From JAFECT01 sp036501825 (GTDB lineage: Bacteria > Pseudomonadota > Alphaproteobacteria > Caulobacterales > Caulobacteraceae): 64,000 nucleotides of DNA. Position numbers and translations under genes: made by a program. The stretch is taken from NCBI GenBank assembly GCA_036501825.1, contig DASXZP010000026.1, forward strand, positions 372,001 to 436,000, given 5' to 3'. Positions 37,180-46,345 of this stretch are shown here, piece by piece (the first letter of the stretch is position 1; every line of letters starts with the position of its first letter). A model generated the notes under the pieces. The model saw only the letters and a program-made list of their open reading frames with translations. It searched no databases and was not told the origin of the DNA.

Positions 37180-37733
37180 AACACCCCTCGCGCGCCGCGG
37201 TTAGGCCGCGCCTGCGTTTCGACAAGGTGGTGCTGGAGCTGATCGCGCGCCTGAAGGCGTCGCTCGACGCGTCCGTGCCCGACGGCATGACCGTGGTGTT
37301 CACCTGCACCGCGCCGATCCGCCTCTCCGGCAAGACCGCCGCGGTGTTGAGCGACCGTGTCATCGCCGCACTCGCCCGCGACGCGCGGCGCGACCTCAGC
37401 GCAACGATCCACGACAACGCGGTGCGGGTTCGCTTTGTGGCGGCCCGGGTCAAGGGCGCCGCCAAGGTGATCGGCTTTGTCCACAATCCCGATCCCGGCG
37501 CCGCGGCCGCCCTGCTCGACATGACCCAGGCCTTGATCGAGACGCTGAGCGCAGCGAAGCCGAAAGCCGGCCGAACCCTGACGATCGAGAACCCAAGCCT
37601 TCCGGCCGGCAAGGTCTGGGGCCAGGTCTACGCCGCGCTCGAGGCGCCGATCCGGTCCGAAAGCGTGGTCATGATCTTCGCCGACGCAACGACGCAGACC
37701 TTGAGCGGCGACGGCGCCGGGACCGGAACTTAG
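37176..37733 (+). CDS. Unknown protein coupled to response regulator
   Basis: 185 residues starting MKHPSRAAVRPRLRFDK. No family recognised; mixed alpha/beta with a middle segment VVFTCTAPIRLSGKTAAVLSD and a C-terminal FADATTQTLSG. The start overlaps the response regulator stop by four bases, so both are made together and may work together. Could be an effector or phosphotransfer partner; that is conjecture. Confidence 0.7.
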   Translation: MKHPSRAAVRPRLRFDKVVLELIARLKASLDASVPDGMTVVFTCTAPIRLSGKTAAVLSDRVIAALARDARRDLSATIHDNAVRVRFVAARVKGAAKVIGFVHNPDPGAAAALLDMTQALIETLSAAKPKAGRTLTIENPSLPAGKVWGQVYAALEAPIRSESVVMIFADATTQTLSGDGAGTGT

Positions 37734-37742
37734 GAGGCACGC

Positions 37743-38420
37743 ATGTACGCCCGCATGGTGGTCCAATCCCTGTTCGGCTTCCTCTGGCTCGGCGTCATGC
37801 TGTTCGTACCGGCGGGGCGGCTGGACTGGCCGCAGGCCTGGGCCTTCATGGTGCTGTTCATCGGCGCCGGGCTGGCTATCGGGCTTTGGCTGGCGAAAGC
37901 GCATCCGGATGTGTTGGCGGCGCGCATGCGGCCGCCGCTCAGCGGCGTACAGAAGGGCAGCGACCGCGCCATCATGGCGGCGCTGCTGATCGCCTTTGTC
38001 GGCTGGTTCATCTTCATGGGCTTCGACGCGCGGGTGCACTGGTCGCCGCCGGTCCCGCTCTGGGCAGAAGCGATCGGCGCAGGCCTGCTGCTCTACGCCT
38101 TCTACGGCTGGTACCGGGTGCTCGCGGTCAACGCCTTCGCCGCCACCACCATCGAGCTGCAGAGCGACCGCGGCCAGACGGTGATTTCGACCGGACCCTA
38201 TGCCGTGGTCCGCCACCCCATGTACGCCTTCGCCCTGCTGTTTTTCGCCGGCATCGCGCTGCTGCTCGGATCGCTCTGGGGCCTCGCGGGCCTTTTGGTG
38301 TTCACGCCGATCCTGATGCTGCGCGCCGCGGGCGAAGAGGCCATGCTGCGCGAGGGGCTGGCCGGCTATGTCGACTATGCGCAGAAGGTCCGCTGGCGCC
38401 TCGTCCCGCTCGTCTGGTGA
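37743..38420 (+). CDS. Isoprenylcysteine carboxyl methyltransferase-like membrane protein
   Basis: 225 residues, about five membrane helices. The ICMT/PEMT signature STGPYAVVRHPMYAF lies at about 157-172 and EEAMLREGLAGYVDYAQKVRW near the C-terminus; these bind SAM in family members. The substrate in bacteria is unknown. AGGAGG upstream, 9 bases after the previous gene. Confidence 0.88.
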   Translation: MYARMVVQSLFGFLWLGVMLFVPAGRLDWPQAWAFMVLFIGAGLAIGLWLAKAHPDVLAARMRPPLSGVQKGSDRAIMAALLIAFVGWFIFMGFDARVHWSPPVPLWAEAIGAGLLLYAFYGWYRVLAVNAFAATTIELQSDRGQTVISTGPYAVVRHPMYAFALLFFAGIALLLGSLWGLAGLLVFTPILMLRAAGEEAMLREGLAGYVDYAQKVRWRLVPLVW

Positions 38421-38443
38421 AGCGAATCCGCTAGACTGCGCCC

Positions 38444-38902
38444 ATGCTCAGCATCGTTCCCGCCGATCTCGACGACCCCGACGTCCGCGGGCTCCTGACC
38501 CGCCATGCGGAACGCGCGCGGGCCGAGACCGGGCGGGGCAGCGCCCATGCGCTCGACGTGGACGGGCTGCGCACGCCGGAAATCGCGGTCTTCGCGGTCT
38601 ATGACGGCGACACCCTGGTCGGCGCCGGCGCGCTGAAGCAGCTCAGCGGCGCCCATGGCGAGCTGAAGGCCATGCACGTCTCGGAGGCGCGCCGCCGTTC
38701 GGGCGCGGGCTCGGCTCTGGTGCTCCACCTGGTGGACGAGGCGCGCAGGCAGGGCCTTGGCCGGCTGAGCCTGGAAACCGGATCGTGGCCCTATTTCGAG
38801 GCGGCGCGAGCGCTCTACGCCAAGCACGGCTTCGAAGACTGCGGCCCGTTCGAGGGTTATGCCGCCGACCCCAACAGCGTGTTCATGACCCGGGCGGTCT
38901 GA
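38444..38902 (+). CDS. GNAT N-acetyltransferase
   Basis: 152 residues. Acetyl-CoA site MHVSEARRRSGAGSALVLHLV and C-terminal YFEAARALYAKHGFEDCGPF. Resembles the YafP/PaiA-like general acetyltransferases; substrate unknown. Confidence 0.87.
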   Translation: MLSIVPADLDDPDVRGLLTRHAERARAETGRGSAHALDVDGLRTPEIAVFAVYDGDTLVGAGALKQLSGAHGELKAMHVSEARRRSGAGSALVLHLVDEARRQGLGRLSLETGSWPYFEAARALYAKHGFEDCGPFEGYAADPNSVFMTRAV

Positions 38903-38968
38903 GGGCGCCTCTTCACCTTGCGGCCGATTTCCGCCAACACTGGCGGCTCGGATTTTTGGGGTCGCGTC

Positions 38969-40483
38969 ATGAAGCTCGCCTGTCTCGTTCTCGCCACCGT
39001 CGCCGCGCTCGCCCTGCCGGCTCAGGCCAAGTCTCCCCGCGATGCGGTCCGCGCCTGGCGGGTGGCGCACGAGCGCGAGATCGTCAGCGACTTTGCGACC
39101 TTCCTGGCCATGCCCGACGTCGCCACCAACGTGCCCGACGTCGAGAAGAACGCCGCCTATATCCAGGCGCAACTGCAGGCGCGCGGGTTCAAGACCCGGA
39201 TCCTGCACGCCGCGCCCGACACGCCGCCTTCCGTCTTTGCCGAGTACGACACGCCCGGTGCCAAGCGAACGGTGGTCTTCTACGCCCACTACGACGGTCA
39301 GCCCGTGGGGCAGAAGGGCTGGATCAACCCGCCGTTCGAGCCGACCATGCGCACCGCGCCGCCGGAGTCCAAGGTCGTCGACTGGAAGAGCGGCCCGATC
39401 GATCCGTCCTGGCGGCTCTACGCGCGCGCCGCCGGCGACGACAAGGTGTCGATCCAGGCCCTGATCTCGGCCTTCGACGCGCTGAAGGCGAACCACATCA
39501 AGCCGTCAGTGAACATCAAACTGCTCTACGAGGGCGAGGAAGAGCAGGGTTCGCCGCACTTTGCCTCTCTGGTCGGCCAGAACCTGGCGCTGCTGAAGAG
39601 CGACCTGCTGGTCATGGGCGACGGGCCGATGCACCAGTCGGGCAAGCAGATGGTGAACTTCGGCAACCGCGGCATCGCGAGTTTCACCCTGACCGTCTAC
39701 GGTCCCACGCGTGCTCTGCACGACGGCCACTACGGCAGCTGGGCGCCGTCGCCGTCGGTGATGCTGGCGACCCTGATCGCCTCCATGCGCGACGAGGAAG
39801 GCCACATCCTGATCCCCCACTTCTACGACGACGTCGCACCGGTCAGCGCCGCGGACCGCGCCGCGCTCGCCGCCATGCCGCCGGTGGAGGGCGCGCTGAA
39901 GCAATCCCTCGGTCTCGACCGCAATGTCGGTCCCGCACGCCTCGCCGACGGCTATCTGTCGCCGACCCTGAACGTGCGCGCGATCCATGTGGGCGACGAT
40001 GCGCCCCAGGCCGCCAACGCCATCGCCACCGAAGGCCACGCCTCCTTCGACTTCCGCCTCGCGCCCGGCGAAACACCCGAACACGTGAAGGACCTCACCG
40101 AAGCGTTCCTGGTCCAGCAGGGCTGGTTCATCGTGCGCGACACGCCCGACATGGCTACCCGGCTGGCGCACCCGAAAATCGCGCGCGTGAACTGGGATCC
40201 GGGCGGCGCCACGGCGACCAAGACCGCGCTCGATCTTCCGGCGTCAAAAGCCGTCGTCGCCTCCATCGGCCGCACCGCCGGTTATGCGCCGATCGAACTT
40301 CCGATCGTCGGCGCGAGCTCGGGCATGGCCGACGTGGTCGATCAGCTGAAAGAGCCCATGGCCGGCGTCTCCATCGCCAACTACGACGACAATCAGCACG
40401 CCAAGGATGAGAACCTGCGGGTCCAGAACCTGTGGGACGGGATCGAGGTGTACGCGGGGCTGATGGCCGACCTGGATTGGTGA
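38969..40483 (+). CDS. Secreted M20-family metallopeptidase
   Basis: 504 residues with signal peptide MKLACLVLATVAALALPAQA. M20 features: VVFYAHYDGQPVG (zinc His-x-Asp), second Asp in LYARAAGDDKVS, and the catalytic/zinc pair LYEGEEEQGSPH (EE). The insert GNRGIASFTLTVYGP begins the dimerisation domain. Exopeptidase of the periplasm. Longer start at 38918 would lack the signal at its N-terminus. Confidence 0.9.
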   Translation: MKLACLVLATVAALALPAQAKSPRDAVRAWRVAHEREIVSDFATFLAMPDVATNVPDVEKNAAYIQAQLQARGFKTRILHAAPDTPPSVFAEYDTPGAKRTVVFYAHYDGQPVGQKGWINPPFEPTMRTAPPESKVVDWKSGPIDPSWRLYARAAGDDKVSIQALISAFDALKANHIKPSVNIKLLYEGEEEQGSPHFASLVGQNLALLKSDLLVMGDGPMHQSGKQMVNFGNRGIASFTLTVYGPTRALHDGHYGSWAPSPSVMLATLIASMRDEEGHILIPHFYDDVAPVSAADRAALAAMPPVEGALKQSLGLDRNVGPARLADGYLSPTLNVRAIHVGDDAPQAANAIATEGHASFDFRLAPGETPEHVKDLTEAFLVQQGWFIVRDTPDMATRLAHPKIARVNWDPGGATATKTALDLPASKAVVASIGRTAGYAPIELPIVGASSGMADVVDQLKEPMAGVSIANYDDNQHAKDENLRVQNLWDGIEVYAGLMADLDW

Positions 40484-40497
40484 GGGGACGCTGACCG

Positions 40498-41124
40498 ATG
40501 AGCATGATCTGCACGGTGCTCGGCATTTCGCCGTCGATCGTCGCCGCTATCCGCGAAAAGCCGATGATGGCGAGCGCGCTGGCGCAAAACCCGGGCGGCG
40601 CGTCCATCGCGCTCGTCGACAAGGCCGAAAGCCTGCTCGCACGCATGCCGCCGGAGCAGCAGGAAATCGTCAAGGCGCGCCTGGCCGCGGTGCGCGCGCA
40701 ATTGGAGGCGCAGGGCGGCGCCGCGGCGCCGAGCCCGCAGACCCAGGGGCTGGAGCCGCCATTGGATCTGCACAAGTCCTGGCACCTGTTGCACTACGTC
40801 TTCTCCGGTCGCGTCGATGACGCGCCGCCCCCAGAAGGTGAACTCATGGGCGGCGAGGCGATGGGTCAGGACCTGGGCTACGGCCCGCCGCACCTGCACG
40901 ACGTGGCCGCCACGCGCACATTCGCCGACTTCCTTGCGGCGCAAACCGTGGACGCCCTGCAGGCGCGGATCGACCTCGACAAGATGGACGACATCTACGT
41001 CTACGGCGGCCTGGACGACGAGGAAGAGATCCGAGACGACCTCGAGCACTTTTTCCCGCGGCTGCGCGACTACGTCGTCGCCATGGCGGACAAGGGCTAC
41101 GGCCTGCTCATCTGGCTGAGCTGA
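40498..41124 (+). CDS. DUF1877 (YfbM-like) protein
   Basis: 208 residues. MSMICTVLGIS start, DLHKSWHLLHYVFSG, LGYGPPHLHDVAAT and YFFPRLRDY-like HFFPRLRDYVVAMADKGYGLLIWL end are characteristic of DUF1877. Cytoplasmic; role unknown. The A/Ala/Gln-rich region near 60-85 looks like a linker insertion. Confidence 0.87.
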   Translation: MSMICTVLGISPSIVAAIREKPMMASALAQNPGGASIALVDKAESLLARMPPEQQEIVKARLAAVRAQLEAQGGAAAPSPQTQGLEPPLDLHKSWHLLHYVFSGRVDDAPPPEGELMGGEAMGQDLGYGPPHLHDVAATRTFADFLAAQTVDALQARIDLDKMDDIYVYGGLDDEEEIRDDLEHFFPRLRDYVVAMADKGYGLLIWLS

Positions 41125-41125
41125 A

Positions 41126-42559
41126 CTATTTCGGCCAGTCGGTCTCATCGACCCCGACCTTGGGGGTCGCTGCGCCGTAGTGATCGGCCAGTTCGGCGCC
41201 GGTGAAGCCTTCGGTGAAGCTCTCGTGCACCTCCGGCAGCATCAGGCGGTTCCACAGGTTCCAGTCCTTGACCAGGCGCTGGAAGATGGCCGGTTCGCGG
41301 TCTTTCAGGTTGGCGCGTTCGAGCGGGTCTTGCGCAAGATTGAACAGGAAACTGTTGTCCTGGATCTTCAGCGCCTTCCAATCGCCGTCGCGCACGGCGC
41401 GCTGGTAATTCGCCTTGTAGCGCCAGAACAGCTGCCGCGGTTCGAGCACAGCGCCGGTCGTCAGGTGCGGCAGCAGATCGATGCCGTCGGTCGGATAGGC
41501 GCGGTCCGGTGCGGTTCCCGCGGCCGACAGGAGCGTGGGGAACCAGTCCATGCTGATGTTCACCTGCTCCGACACGGCGCCCTTCGACAGTCTGCCGGGC
41601 CAGCGCACGACCGAGGGTATGCGTAACCCGCCCTCGAGCAGCTCGGTCTTCTTGCCGGTGAACGGCCAGGTATCGGAGAAGCGCTCGCCGCCGTTGTCGC
41701 TGGTGAACACGACGATGGTGTTGTCGGCGGCGCCCATGGCGTCGATCAGCTGCAGGACGCGGCCGATCTGATAGTCCATGCGCTCGACCATGGCGCGGAA
41801 GACGTCGCGCGAGCCGCCGTCGAAGTCGGCCAGCGACTTGCCCTTCAGCCGCGCGCTTTCCGCCTGGCTGTCCGGGCCCTCCCACGGCCAGTGCGGCGCG
41901 GTGAAATGCAGGCTGAGGAAGAAGGGCTTCGGCTCCAGCGCATAGCCGCTCAACAGACCCAGGGCATGGTCGCCGATCAGGTCGGTGAGATAGCCCGCTT
42001 CGGCGATCGGCTCGGTCCCGTTGTAGAGGTCGGGCTTGCCGCCGGTGTCGTGTCCGAAATAGTCGACGCCGGCGCCGAGGATGCCCCAGAAGGTGTCGTA
42101 GCCGCTCTTTTCCGGTCCGTAGTTCGGCGGATCGCCCAGATGCCACTTGCCGACCAGCGCGGTGCGGTAACCCGCCTTCTTCAGGATCGAGGGCAACGTG
42201 GGATGCGACGGTGGAAGGCCGGTGTAGACCGCACGGTCGAGCGGTTCCTCCAGTCCCACGCGCAGACGGTATTGATAGCGCCCGGTGATCAGCGCGCAGC
42301 GCGTCGCCGAACACACCGCGGAGTTCGCATAGGCCTGGGTGAAGCGCACGCCCTCGGCCGCCAGCCGGTCGATGGCCGGCGTCTTGATGTCCGGCGCGCC
42401 GTAGCAGCCGACGTCGGCATAGCCCAGGTCGTCGGCCAGGATGAACACGATGTTGGGCGCCCGCCGCGGCGCCTGGGCGGCGGCGGGGCCGGCCAGCAAC
42501 GGCGCGGTTGCGGCGGCCTGCAGCACGCGTCGGCGGGTGGGCGAGGGGGCGCTCGTCAT
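41126..42559 (-). CDS. Arylsulfatase-type hydrolase, Tat-exported
   Basis: 477 residues from 42559, with a twin-arginine signal (PTRRRVLQAAATAPLLAG). Sulfatase core: NIVFILADDLGYADVGCYG (metal Asp pair), the formylglycine site VCSATRCALITGR, LVGKWHLG and VFTSDNGGE. The site reads C-S-A-T-R rather than the common C-x-P-S-R, keeping the Cys and Arg. Active only if the Cys is converted to formylglycine. Ends one base after the stop of the convergent DUF1877 gene. Confidence 0.9.
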   Translation of the reverse strand: MTSAPSPTRRRVLQAAATAPLLAGPAAAQAPRRAPNIVFILADDLGYADVGCYGAPDIKTPAIDRLAAEGVRFTQAYANSAVCSATRCALITGRYQYRLRVGLEEPLDRAVYTGLPPSHPTLPSILKKAGYRTALVGKWHLGDPPNYGPEKSGYDTFWGILGAGVDYFGHDTGGKPDLYNGTEPIAEAGYLTDLIGDHALGLLSGYALEPKPFFLSLHFTAPHWPWEGPDSQAESARLKGKSLADFDGGSRDVFRAMVERMDYQIGRVLQLIDAMGAADNTIVVFTSDNGGERFSDTWPFTGKKTELLEGGLRIPSVVRWPGRLSKGAVSEQVNISMDWFPTLLSAAGTAPDRAYPTDGIDLLPHLTTGAVLEPRQLFWRYKANYQRAVRDGDWKALKIQDNSFLFNLAQDPLERANLKDREPAIFQRLVKDWNLWNRLMLPEVHESFTEGFTGAELADHYGAATPKVGVDETDWPK

Positions 42560-42730
42560 GCTCTGAAAACTCTGGACGCTCCCCACGGCGGTGAAGCTAG
42601 CGGTCCCTCCTTACACGCCTCTGGCCTGGAAAATCAGGCCTGGGTGGGTCCCGTTTTCTATTTCGGAAATTTCACTTGCCGATTTTCCCGAATGTGAAAG
42701 GTTCAGCCCCAAACCAATTTGGAGGGCGTT

Positions 42731-44836
42731 ATGGGCCGGCGGTTGCGGGACGAACTTGGAGGCGCGCTGGGCGCGCTGGCTTTGGCTGCGGGGGCTGGCC
42801 TGGTGCTGGCCGGGACGGCGCAGGCGCGCCAGCCCGACTTCACCATCGAGCAGGTGATGAGCGCGCCCTTCCCCTCGAGCCTGGTCGCGGCGCCTGCGGG
42901 CGGCCGCGCGGCCTGGATTTATGACGCCAACGGGACGCGCAACGTCTGGGTGGCCGAGCCGGGTCCCAACGGCATGACCTCGCACCCGCTGACCCACTAC
43001 ACCGGCGATGAGGGCTTCGACATGGGCGAGGTCGCCTGGGCGCCCGACGGCCAGACGGTGTTCTACATCCGCGGCGGCAGCCTCGAAGGCGGCGGCCCCG
43101 TCAACATCATGAGCCGGCCCGAGGGCGCCCCATCGCAAGACATCTGGGCGGCGTCGGTCGCCGGCGGCGAACCGCGCAAGGTCGGACCCGGTCATTCGCC
43201 GTCGGTCTCGCCGAAGGGCGACACGGTCGCGTGGCTGGCGGGCGGACAGATCTTCGTGGCGCCCGCGGCGGGCGGCGCGCCGAAACAGCTGATCCATGAT
43301 CGCGGTCACGACGTCTCGTTCGCCTGGTCTCCGGACGGATCGAAGATCGCCTTCAGCTCGAACCGCGGCGATCACACCCTGACCGGCGTCTATGATTTCG
43401 CGTCCGACACCATCAAGTGGATGCACCCGAGCGTCGATACCGACTTCGATCCGGCCTGGTCGCCGGACAGCAAGCGCGTGGCCTTCATCCGCTCGCCGGC
43501 GGGCGACGGCTTTGATTTCACCGCGCGCCGTGCAAATTACCCGTGGTCGATCTGGGTCGCCGACGCGGCGACCGGCGCCGGCCACAAGGCGTGGTCCGCC
43601 GACGAGGGCGACGGCAGCGTGCTCTATCCGCTGAGCGGCAGCGGCAACCTGTTGTGGGGCGCCAATGATCGCCTGGTGTTCCCGTGGGAAAAGACCGGCT
43701 GGGTGCACCTGTGGTCAGTGTCGGCTGATAACGGCGGCGCGGCCGTGCCCGTGTCGCCCGCCGGCGACTATGAGGTGTTCAACATCTCGCTGTCACCCGA
43801 CCGCAAGGAAGTCCTCTATTCGTCGAACCAGGACGATCTCGACCATCGCCACATCTGGGCGTCCGCTGTTGGGGGAGGCGCCTCGCGTGAGCTGACGACG
43901 GGCCCCAATGCGGCCGATTATCCGGTGGTGACCAGCGACGGTCATGCGCTCACGCTGTGGGGCTCGGCGCGCGATCCGATGCGCCCCGTCTCCATCGACG
44001 GCGCCAAGGTCAACGACCTCGCCCACGCCATCCCGGCAGACTTCCCGGCGGCGAAACTGGTTGTACCGCAGCAAGTGATCTTCGACAGCGCCGACGGCAA
44101 GCCGGTGCACGGCCAACTGTTCCTGCCGCCGAAGGGTACGGCGTCGAAGGGCCCGGCGATCCTGTTCTTCCACGGCGGCCCGATCCGCCAGATGCTGCTG
44201 GGCTGGCATCCGATGGACGCCTACGCCTACATGTACGCGATGAACCAGTACCTCGCGAGCGAGGGGTATGTCGTCCTGTCGGTGAACTATCGCGGCGGCA
44301 CCGGCTACGGCATGAACTGGCGTGAGGCCGAGCACTTCGGCCCCAGCGGCTCCAGTGAGGACAACGACATCGTGGGCGCCGCGCACTATCTCGGGTCGCG
44401 CTCCGACGTGGACGCCAAGCGCATCGGCATCTATGGCGCCAGCTACGGCGGCATCATGACTGCGCTCGGCCTCTCGCGGCACTCGGACCTGTTGGCGGTG
44501 GGCGTCGACTACGCCGGCGTGCATGACTGGAAGGGTCTGCTTCCCGCCCTGTCGGCGCCGGGCGCCGATCCGGAGAAGGCGAAGATCGCTTGGGACTCGT
44601 CCGCGCTGGCCACGGTCGACAAGTGGCGTTCGCCGGTGCTGATCATCCACGCCGACGACGACCGCAACGTGCCCTTCGACGAGTCGGTGAAACTAGTCGA
44701 GGCGCTGCGCAAACAGCACGTCGAATTCGACCAGATCGTGATCCCCGACGAGATCCACGACCTGCTGCGCGGGCAGTCCTGGCTGAACTACTTCCACGCC
44801 ACCGACGACTACCTCAAGGAACGCCTGAAGCCGTAA
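42731..44836 (+). CDS. Secreted S9 prolyl-oligopeptidase family peptidase
   Basis: 701 residues with N-terminal signal (GALALAAGAGLVLAGTAQA). A WD40-like/TolB-type beta-propeller (SPDGSKIAFSSNRGD, DPAWSPDSKRVAFIRS) occupies about 50-430; the alpha/beta hydrolase follows with nucleophile Ser in GIYGASYGGIMT, Asp in HADDDRNVPF and His in DEIHDLL. Dipeptidyl- or acylaminoacyl-peptidase type. GGAGG precedes ATG 42731. Monocistronic. Confidence 0.92.
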   Translation: MGRRLRDELGGALGALALAAGAGLVLAGTAQARQPDFTIEQVMSAPFPSSLVAAPAGGRAAWIYDANGTRNVWVAEPGPNGMTSHPLTHYTGDEGFDMGEVAWAPDGQTVFYIRGGSLEGGGPVNIMSRPEGAPSQDIWAASVAGGEPRKVGPGHSPSVSPKGDTVAWLAGGQIFVAPAAGGAPKQLIHDRGHDVSFAWSPDGSKIAFSSNRGDHTLTGVYDFASDTIKWMHPSVDTDFDPAWSPDSKRVAFIRSPAGDGFDFTARRANYPWSIWVADAATGAGHKAWSADEGDGSVLYPLSGSGNLLWGANDRLVFPWEKTGWVHLWSVSADNGGAAVPVSPAGDYEVFNISLSPDRKEVLYSSNQDDLDHRHIWASAVGGGASRELTTGPNAADYPVVTSDGHALTLWGSARDPMRPVSIDGAKVNDLAHAIPADFPAAKLVVPQQVIFDSADGKPVHGQLFLPPKGTASKGPAILFFHGGPIRQMLLGWHPMDAYAYMYAMNQYLASEGYVVLSVNYRGGTGYGMNWREAEHFGPSGSSEDNDIVGAAHYLGSRSDVDAKRIGIYGASYGGIMTALGLSRHSDLLAVGVDYAGVHDWKGLLPALSAPGADPEKAKIAWDSSALATVDKWRSPVLIIHADDDRNVPFDESVKLVEALRKQHVEFDQIVIPDEIHDLLRGQSWLNYFHATDDYLKERLKP

Positions 44837-44899
44837 GCGAAACAAAGCGCCTGCGCTGTCCCCCCGTCTCTCGCAGACGGGGGGACATTGCGTTGAGGA

Positions 44900-45376
44900 C
44901 TAGGCCGTAGCCTTCTCCGGATAGGCGCGCTGCAGGGCGATGGAGCCGGTTTCCAGCTCCGACTTCAGGTTCGACAGCACCTTCGGCCAGCCGCCGCCGA
45001 CCGCGTCGACGAACTTCGCATGCTCGACATCGATGCCGTGGATGACGGTGAGTTTCACCGCGCCGTCGGTCTGTTCGATCTCGAAGGTGCACTGCGAATA
45101 GCCTTCGGCCTTCAGCTCCGGCTTGAACTCGTTGCGCCATTTCAGCACCAGACGCTCGTTCGGCACGATCTCCAGCACCTCGCCGGCGTCGGCGGTGCGG
45201 CCGTCTTCGAACTTCAGCTTCCAGGGCGAGCCGACCTTCCAGTCGCACTCCTGGGTCATGTCGAACCAGTAGTCGAGCTTGCCCGGCCGCGTCAGCGCCG
45301 CCCACAGCTTCTCGGGCGTGGTCTTGATGTAGGTCACATAGACGTACTGCGACTTCATCGGGTGGGGACCGTTCAT
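44900..45376 (-). CDS. SRPBCC/AHSA1-domain protein
   Basis: 158 residues. YVTYIKTTPEKLWAALTRPG, YWFDMTQECDWKVGSPWKL and GGGWPKVLSNLKSELE are hallmarks of the AHSA1 START-like fold that binds hydrophobic ligands. Its ATG overlaps the ArsR gene's TGA, a widespread ArsR-AHSA1 operon type, and it is likely under that regulator. Confidence 0.9.
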   Translation of the reverse strand: MNGPHPMKSQYVYVTYIKTTPEKLWAALTRPGKLDYWFDMTQECDWKVGSPWKLKFEDGRTADAGEVLEIVPNERLVLKWRNEFKPELKAEGYSQCTFEIEQTDGAVKLTVIHGIDVEHAKFVDAVGGGWPKVLSNLKSELETGSIALQRAYPEKATA

Positions 45377-45693
45377 TCGTCTTCTCCTTCTAGAGAGTCC
45401 TTGAGCACCGACAGCGCGCGCAACTGCGGACGCTCGAACTTTCCGATCCAGCGCTCGGTGATCGCGTTGATGGGGACGGGGTTGAGGAAATGGAGCTTCT
45501 CGCGGCCGTTACGCTGGGTCGAGATGAGGTTCGCGGCTTCCAGAATGCCGAGATGTTTCATCACCGCCTGCCGGCTCATCGCCAGGCCCTCGCAAAGCTC
45601 CCCGAGCGTCTTGCCGTTCTCGGCATAGAGCCGGTCCAGCAGCACGCGGCGGCTGGGGTCGGCCAAGGCCTTGAACACGGCGTCATCGCTCAT
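45373..45693 (-). CDS. ArsR-family transcriptional regulator
   Basis: 106 residues from 45693 (MSDDAVFKALADPSRRVLLDRL). Winged helix: TLGELCEGLAMSRQAVMKHLGILEAANLI, and RNGREKLHFLNPVPI. No metal-binding cysteines, so likely not a metal sensor. A perfect inverted repeat, GTAACC-ATAA-GGTTAC, lies 14-29 bases upstream of the chosen start and is a probable autoregulatory operator. Starts at 45714 or 45738 would put the operator inside the gene. Confidence 0.9.
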   Translation of the reverse strand: MSDDAVFKALADPSRRVLLDRLYAENGKTLGELCEGLAMSRQAVMKHLGILEAANLISTQRNGREKLHFLNPVPINAITERWIGKFERPQLRALSVLKDSLEGEDE

Positions 45694-45706
45694 GGGGCGG
45701 ATATAG

Positions 45707-45722
45707 GTAACCATAAGGTTAC
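45707..45722 (-). promoter_or_regulatory. Probable ArsR operator
   Basis: GTAACC-ATAA-GGTTAC, six-base perfect arms with a four-base spacer, immediately upstream of the ArsR-AHSA1 operon. Operators of this size and position are usual for ArsR autoregulators. Confidence 0.7.
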
Positions 45723-45740
45723 ATGTCAAGGCCTGCAAAA

Positions 45741-45833
45741 TTAGGGGGACAGGATACCTATTTCCCCAATTCAGCTTTCGCCTGAGAAATCAGGCATTTC
45801 GGGTGCGGGGAAATAGGTATCCTGTCCCCCTAA
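45741..45833. repeat. Family 1 variant element (GGATACC form)
   Basis: TTAGGGGGACAGGATACC... at 45741-45767 and its complement ...GGTATCCTGTCCCCCTAA ending 45833; the core AGGATACCTATTTCCCC differs from the AGGTTAAG copies. The right arm contains the TAG stop of the minus-strand GFA gene. Confidence 0.92.
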
Positions 45834-46345
45834 TTCCCCAGCAACTCGCCGATCTCCAACGTGCGGCTGCGTTTCGTCGGACGCTGGTGCATGACGCCGG
45901 GATAGGCTTTCAGCGGGACGAGGCGGCCGTTGTCGTAGGCCCAGGCGGGGGTCTCTTCGATATGGACGTGGTAGCGCGGTTCGCGGCCGACGCTCCGTTC
46001 GAACAGCACGCGCGGGATGTTGATCATCTTGGGCGCGTGGGCGCGTTCGTAGAACAGCGGCGTGCCGCATCGCCTGCAGAAACTGCGCACCGCGCCGGTG
46101 TCCGGCTCGTCCCAGCGCGCGATGACATCTTCGCCGTCGGTCAGGCGGAACTTGCTCTTCCAGCTTCCGACATAGGTCGCATAGGCGCAGCCCTGCGCCT
46201 TGCCGCTGGTGCGCGAATGGTCGTGCCAGGCCCAGACCGCGGGCGTTGCGATCTCGAAGCGCACCGCGCCGCACGCGCAGCCGCCTCGCGCAACGGCGGG
46301 CCGGCGTCCCGGTTCGGTCATCGCCTTCGAAGGCGTCCTGGTCAT
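45830..46345 (-). CDS. GFA/CENP-V family zinc protein
   Basis: 171 residues from ATG 46345; GGAG precedes it inside the decayed WYL gene. GGCACGAVRFEI and FCRRCGTPLFYE give the two CxxC zinc pairs of glutathione-dependent formaldehyde-activating-like enzymes. The central CHCxxC region is here WAWHDHSRTSG, with His instead of Cys. Substrate unknown. The frame is open upstream through the WYL remnant because of a frameshift. The stop TAG belongs to the family 1 variant repeat. Confidence 0.85.
   Translation of the reverse strand: MTRTPSKAMTEPGRRPAVARGGCACGAVRFEIATPAVWAWHDHSRTSGKAQGCAYATYVGSWKSKFRLTDGEDVIARWDEPDTGAVRSFCRRCGTPLFYERAHAPKMINIPRVLFERSVGREPRYHVHIEETPAWAYDNGRLVPLKAYPGVMHQRPTKRSRTLEIGELLGN

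Noticed and set aside
35106..37733. An open frame of 875 codons on the plus strand
   Set aside because: It runs antisense to the HWE kinase and only its last 185 codons are a real gene (start 37176, ATGA overlap). The rest is Arg/Ala/His-rich shadow coding typical of high GC.
45693..45738. Upstream starts of the ArsR gene
   Set aside because: They would place the probable operator inside the coding region and add residues outside the family pattern.
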